The notes beneath the pieces were generated by a model, which made no database searches, was not told the DNA's origin, and saw only the letters and a list, made by a program, of their open reading frames with translations. Made by a program: the position numbers and the translations under genes. Shown here one piece after another: positions 62,464 through 64,000 of a stretch of DNA of 64,000 nucleotides. The stretch spans positions 31,660 through 95,659 of the forward strand of contig NZ_QRWD01000009.1 in NCBI RefSeq assembly GCF_003459505.1. Reading direction: 5' to 3'. Positions within the stretch are counted from its first letter, which is position 1; every line of letters begins with the position of its first letter. The stretch comes from Collinsella sp. AF20-14LB. GTDB taxonomy: Bacteria > Actinomycetota > Coriobacteriia > Coriobacteriales > Coriobacteriaceae.

Positions 62464-63747
62464 ATGTCACTTGCAGCTCAGCAATCGCTTGAATCCCATT
62501 ACGTTATGCATACCTTTGGCCGCTCTCCGGTCGAGTTTGTCGAGGGTCACGGCATGAAGCTCACCGGCGACGATGGCCGTGAGTACCTCGACTTTCTTGC
62601 CGGCATCGGCGTGTGCAGCCTAGGTCATGGTGACCCGGCCGTGCTCTCGGCGCTCGAGGCACAGACCGAAAAGCTCATGCATGTCTCCAATTACTTCTAC
62701 ATTGAGCAGCGCGGACAGGTCGCGGCGCTGCTGTCCAAGCTTGCTAACGACGACGTAGATGGTGCGCGCGTGCTTGCCGATGCCATTGCCGCCGGCGATG
62801 AGACCACGGCAGCTGCTCTTGGTGCCCCGGCTGCGGATGAGCAGGTTTGGGAGACCTTCTTTGCCAACTCCGGCGCTGAGGCCAACGAGGGCTCGATGAA
62901 GCTCGCGCGCCTGTATGCCAAACGTGCCGGTAACGGCGGCAACACTATCGTGTGCATGCGCGGCGGCTTCCACGGCCGTACGCTCGAGACCATTGCCGCC
63001 ACCATGCAGGATTGGCTGCAGGACAGCTTCCGCCCGCTGCCGGGTGGCTTTGTGGCCTGCACGCCCAACGATATCGATGAACTGCGTGCGATCTTTAAAC
63101 AGCTGGGGGGCGAAATTTGTGCCGTGATGCTCGAGCCGATTCAGGGCGAGAGCGGTGTGCACCCCATGACCGAGGAGTTTATGGCGGCAGCGCGCGACCT
63201 GGCACACGAAGTGGGCGCCGTGCTTATCGCCGACGAGGTCCAGTGCGGCATCTTCCGCTCCGGCAAGCCGTTTGCATTCCAAACCTATGGCGTGGAACCC
63301 GACATCATGAGCCTTGCCAAGGGCATTGCTGATGGCGTGCCCATGGGTGCCGTCGTGGCAAAGAAGGAGATTGCCGACGTGTTTAAGCCGGGCGACCACG
63401 GCTCGACCTTTGGCGGTAGCTGCTTGGCCATCGCGGCGTGTGCCGCGACGCTCTCCGCACTCGTGCGCGGCGATTATGCCGACCACGCTGCCAAGGTAGG
63501 CGCCTATATGGAGGCAAAGCTCGCCAAGCTGCCGAACGTGACCGAGGTGCGTGGCCGCGGCTTGATGCTCGGCTGCGATCTGGACGATACTGCGGGTGAT
63601 GCACACGACGTTGTGGCCCGTGCATTGGGGGCTGGTGCCGTGATTAACGCTACGGGTGCCCATACGCTGCGTTTCCTGCCGCCGCTCGTCTGCGAGGAAT
63701 CCGACGTGGACAGTCTGATCGAGATCCTGTCGGACGTTTTGGCCTAA
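62464..63747 (+). CDS. argD: Acetylornithine aminotransferase with an unusual insertion
   Basis: A 427-residue class III PLP aminotransferase giving N-acetylornithine. The FANSGAEANEGSMKLAR and IADEVQCGIFRSG motifs are intact, with the PLP lysine at Lys286 in SLAKGIADGVPMGA. An Asp/Ala-rich insertion of about 35 residues (residues 96-131, DDVDGARVLADAIAAGDETT onward) replaces the usual short loop before the SGAE motif. Last gene of argCJBD. Confidence 0.94.
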   Translation: MSLAAQQSLESHYVMHTFGRSPVEFVEGHGMKLTGDDGREYLDFLAGIGVCSLGHGDPAVLSALEAQTEKLMHVSNYFYIEQRGQVAALLSKLANDDVDGARVLADAIAAGDETTAAALGAPAADEQVWETFFANSGAEANEGSMKLARLYAKRAGNGGNTIVCMRGGFHGRTLETIAATMQDWLQDSFRPLPGGFVACTPNDIDELRAIFKQLGGEICAVMLEPIQGESGVHPMTEEFMAAARDLAHEVGAVLIADEVQCGIFRSGKPFAFQTYGVEPDIMSLAKGIADGVPMGAVVAKKEIADVFKPGDHGSTFGGSCLAIAACAATLSALVRGDYADHAAKVGAYMEAKLAKLPNVTEVRGRGLMLGCDLDDTAGDAHDVVARALGAGAVINATGAHTLRFLPPLVCEESDVDSLIEILSDVLA

Positions 63748-63772
63748 CACAGCGAAATAACTTAACTTTGAC

Positions 63773-63833
63773 CGGGTTCCGGACTGCGGACGTGCCCTAT
63801 GTGGCATGATTCAGCGGTCTGGAGCCCGTTTTG
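63773..63833 (+). terminator. Terminator-like structure after argD
   Basis: CGGGTTCCGGACTGC pairs with GCGGTCTGGAGCCCG (15 bp with three G-T pairs) around an inner TGCC/GGCA stem, followed by TTTT. A second small stem, GCCTTAG/CTAAGGC, is at 63833-63851. Confidence 0.7.
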
Positions 63834-63851
63834 CCTTAGATTTGCTAAGGC

Positions 63852-64000
63852 GGGGAGACCTGCTGGTCAAAAAACATCAAATATGAGTACTGTTATCGAT
63901 TTGGTAGCAGCAATTTTGGACTAATAAGGCCAGATAGCTAGCCGAAATGGTGGCGCGCGCAGACGTGGTGTAAGAGCGTCCCGAGGTCCGTCGCTGCAAG
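63852..64000. other. AT-rich end of window, no gene identified
   Basis: Comparatively AT-rich over 63860-63930. A 13-codon frame with no clear ribosome site starts at ATG 63883 (MSTVIDLVAAILD). The next gene, perhaps another arg gene, is beyond the edge. Confidence 0.5.

Noticed and set aside
63883-63924. 13-codon leader peptide
   Set aside because: No convincing ribosome site and no run of regulatory codons such as arginine; it may be chance in an AT-rich stretch.

Overview
The window reads as a dense, GC-rich actinobacterial chromosome segment, most probably from Collinsella or a close relative in the Coriobacteriia. The evidence is strong GC bias at third codon positions, mixed ATG/GTG/TTG starts with clear Shine-Dalgarno sites, an anaerobe's gene set (2-hydroxyacyl-CoA dehydratase activase, glutamate-type ABC uptake, amaP/DUF2273/Asp23 cluster) and many families of short intergenic palindromes. 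The genus is inferred from overall impression, not from a search. I see no rRNA, tRNA, intact insertion sequence, prophage or CRISPR array. Layout, left to right: 0.2-9.6 kb holds mostly stand-alone housekeeping genes (membrane-anchored XRE regulator, phosphofructokinase, an exported Ntn-type amidohydrolase, M18 aminopeptidase, D-2-hydroxyacid dehydrogenase, SEC-C methionine aminopeptidase, radical SAM protein, alpha/beta hydrolase). 9.8-12.1 kb encodes a signalling pair: a degenerate GGDEF/receiver/HD-GYP protein and a stand-alone Hpt protein. 12.3-15.7 kb, visibly richer in AT, carries a DUF2975/XRE pair (YoaS/YozG type) and a three-gene ABC exporter whose first permease is broken by one base in an A7 run; both transcription units carry matching candidate operators. 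15.8-20.2 kb is a polar amino-acid ABC uptake operon ending in a gamma-glutamyl hydrolase. Then come dxs, an HD-domain gene, a CmpB-type membrane protein, a P-II (GlnB) C-terminal remnant, a HAD phosphatase, a 41-residue membrane-active-looking peptide and a TetR-type regulator directly upstream of a 1593-residue acyl-CoA dehydratase activase. 32.4-47.5 kb holds two membrane proteins (DUF389, OPT transporter), coaX, a dCMP deaminase, a NifU-like scaffold, lgt, a large DUF6020-like membrane protein, a YebC/PmpR protein, the Asp23 envelope-stress cluster, a YitT protein and three small membrane proteins, two with zinc ribbons. 47.6-50.9 kb has two divergent amidohydrolases. 51.8-53.8 kb is groES-groEL, bracketed by two very large nested inverted repeats. 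54.2-58.6 kb is a riboflavin module: FMN riboswitch, ribU, a fused two-ATPase ECF subunit, ecfT, then two small FMN-binding split-barrel proteins. 58.9-63.7 kb is argCJBD, which makes N-acetylornithine from N-acetylglutamate. The most unusual content is non-coding: at least five distinct classes of intergenic inverted repeats (single, dispersed, tandem and nested), several in multiple copies, mostly sitting at gene ends.
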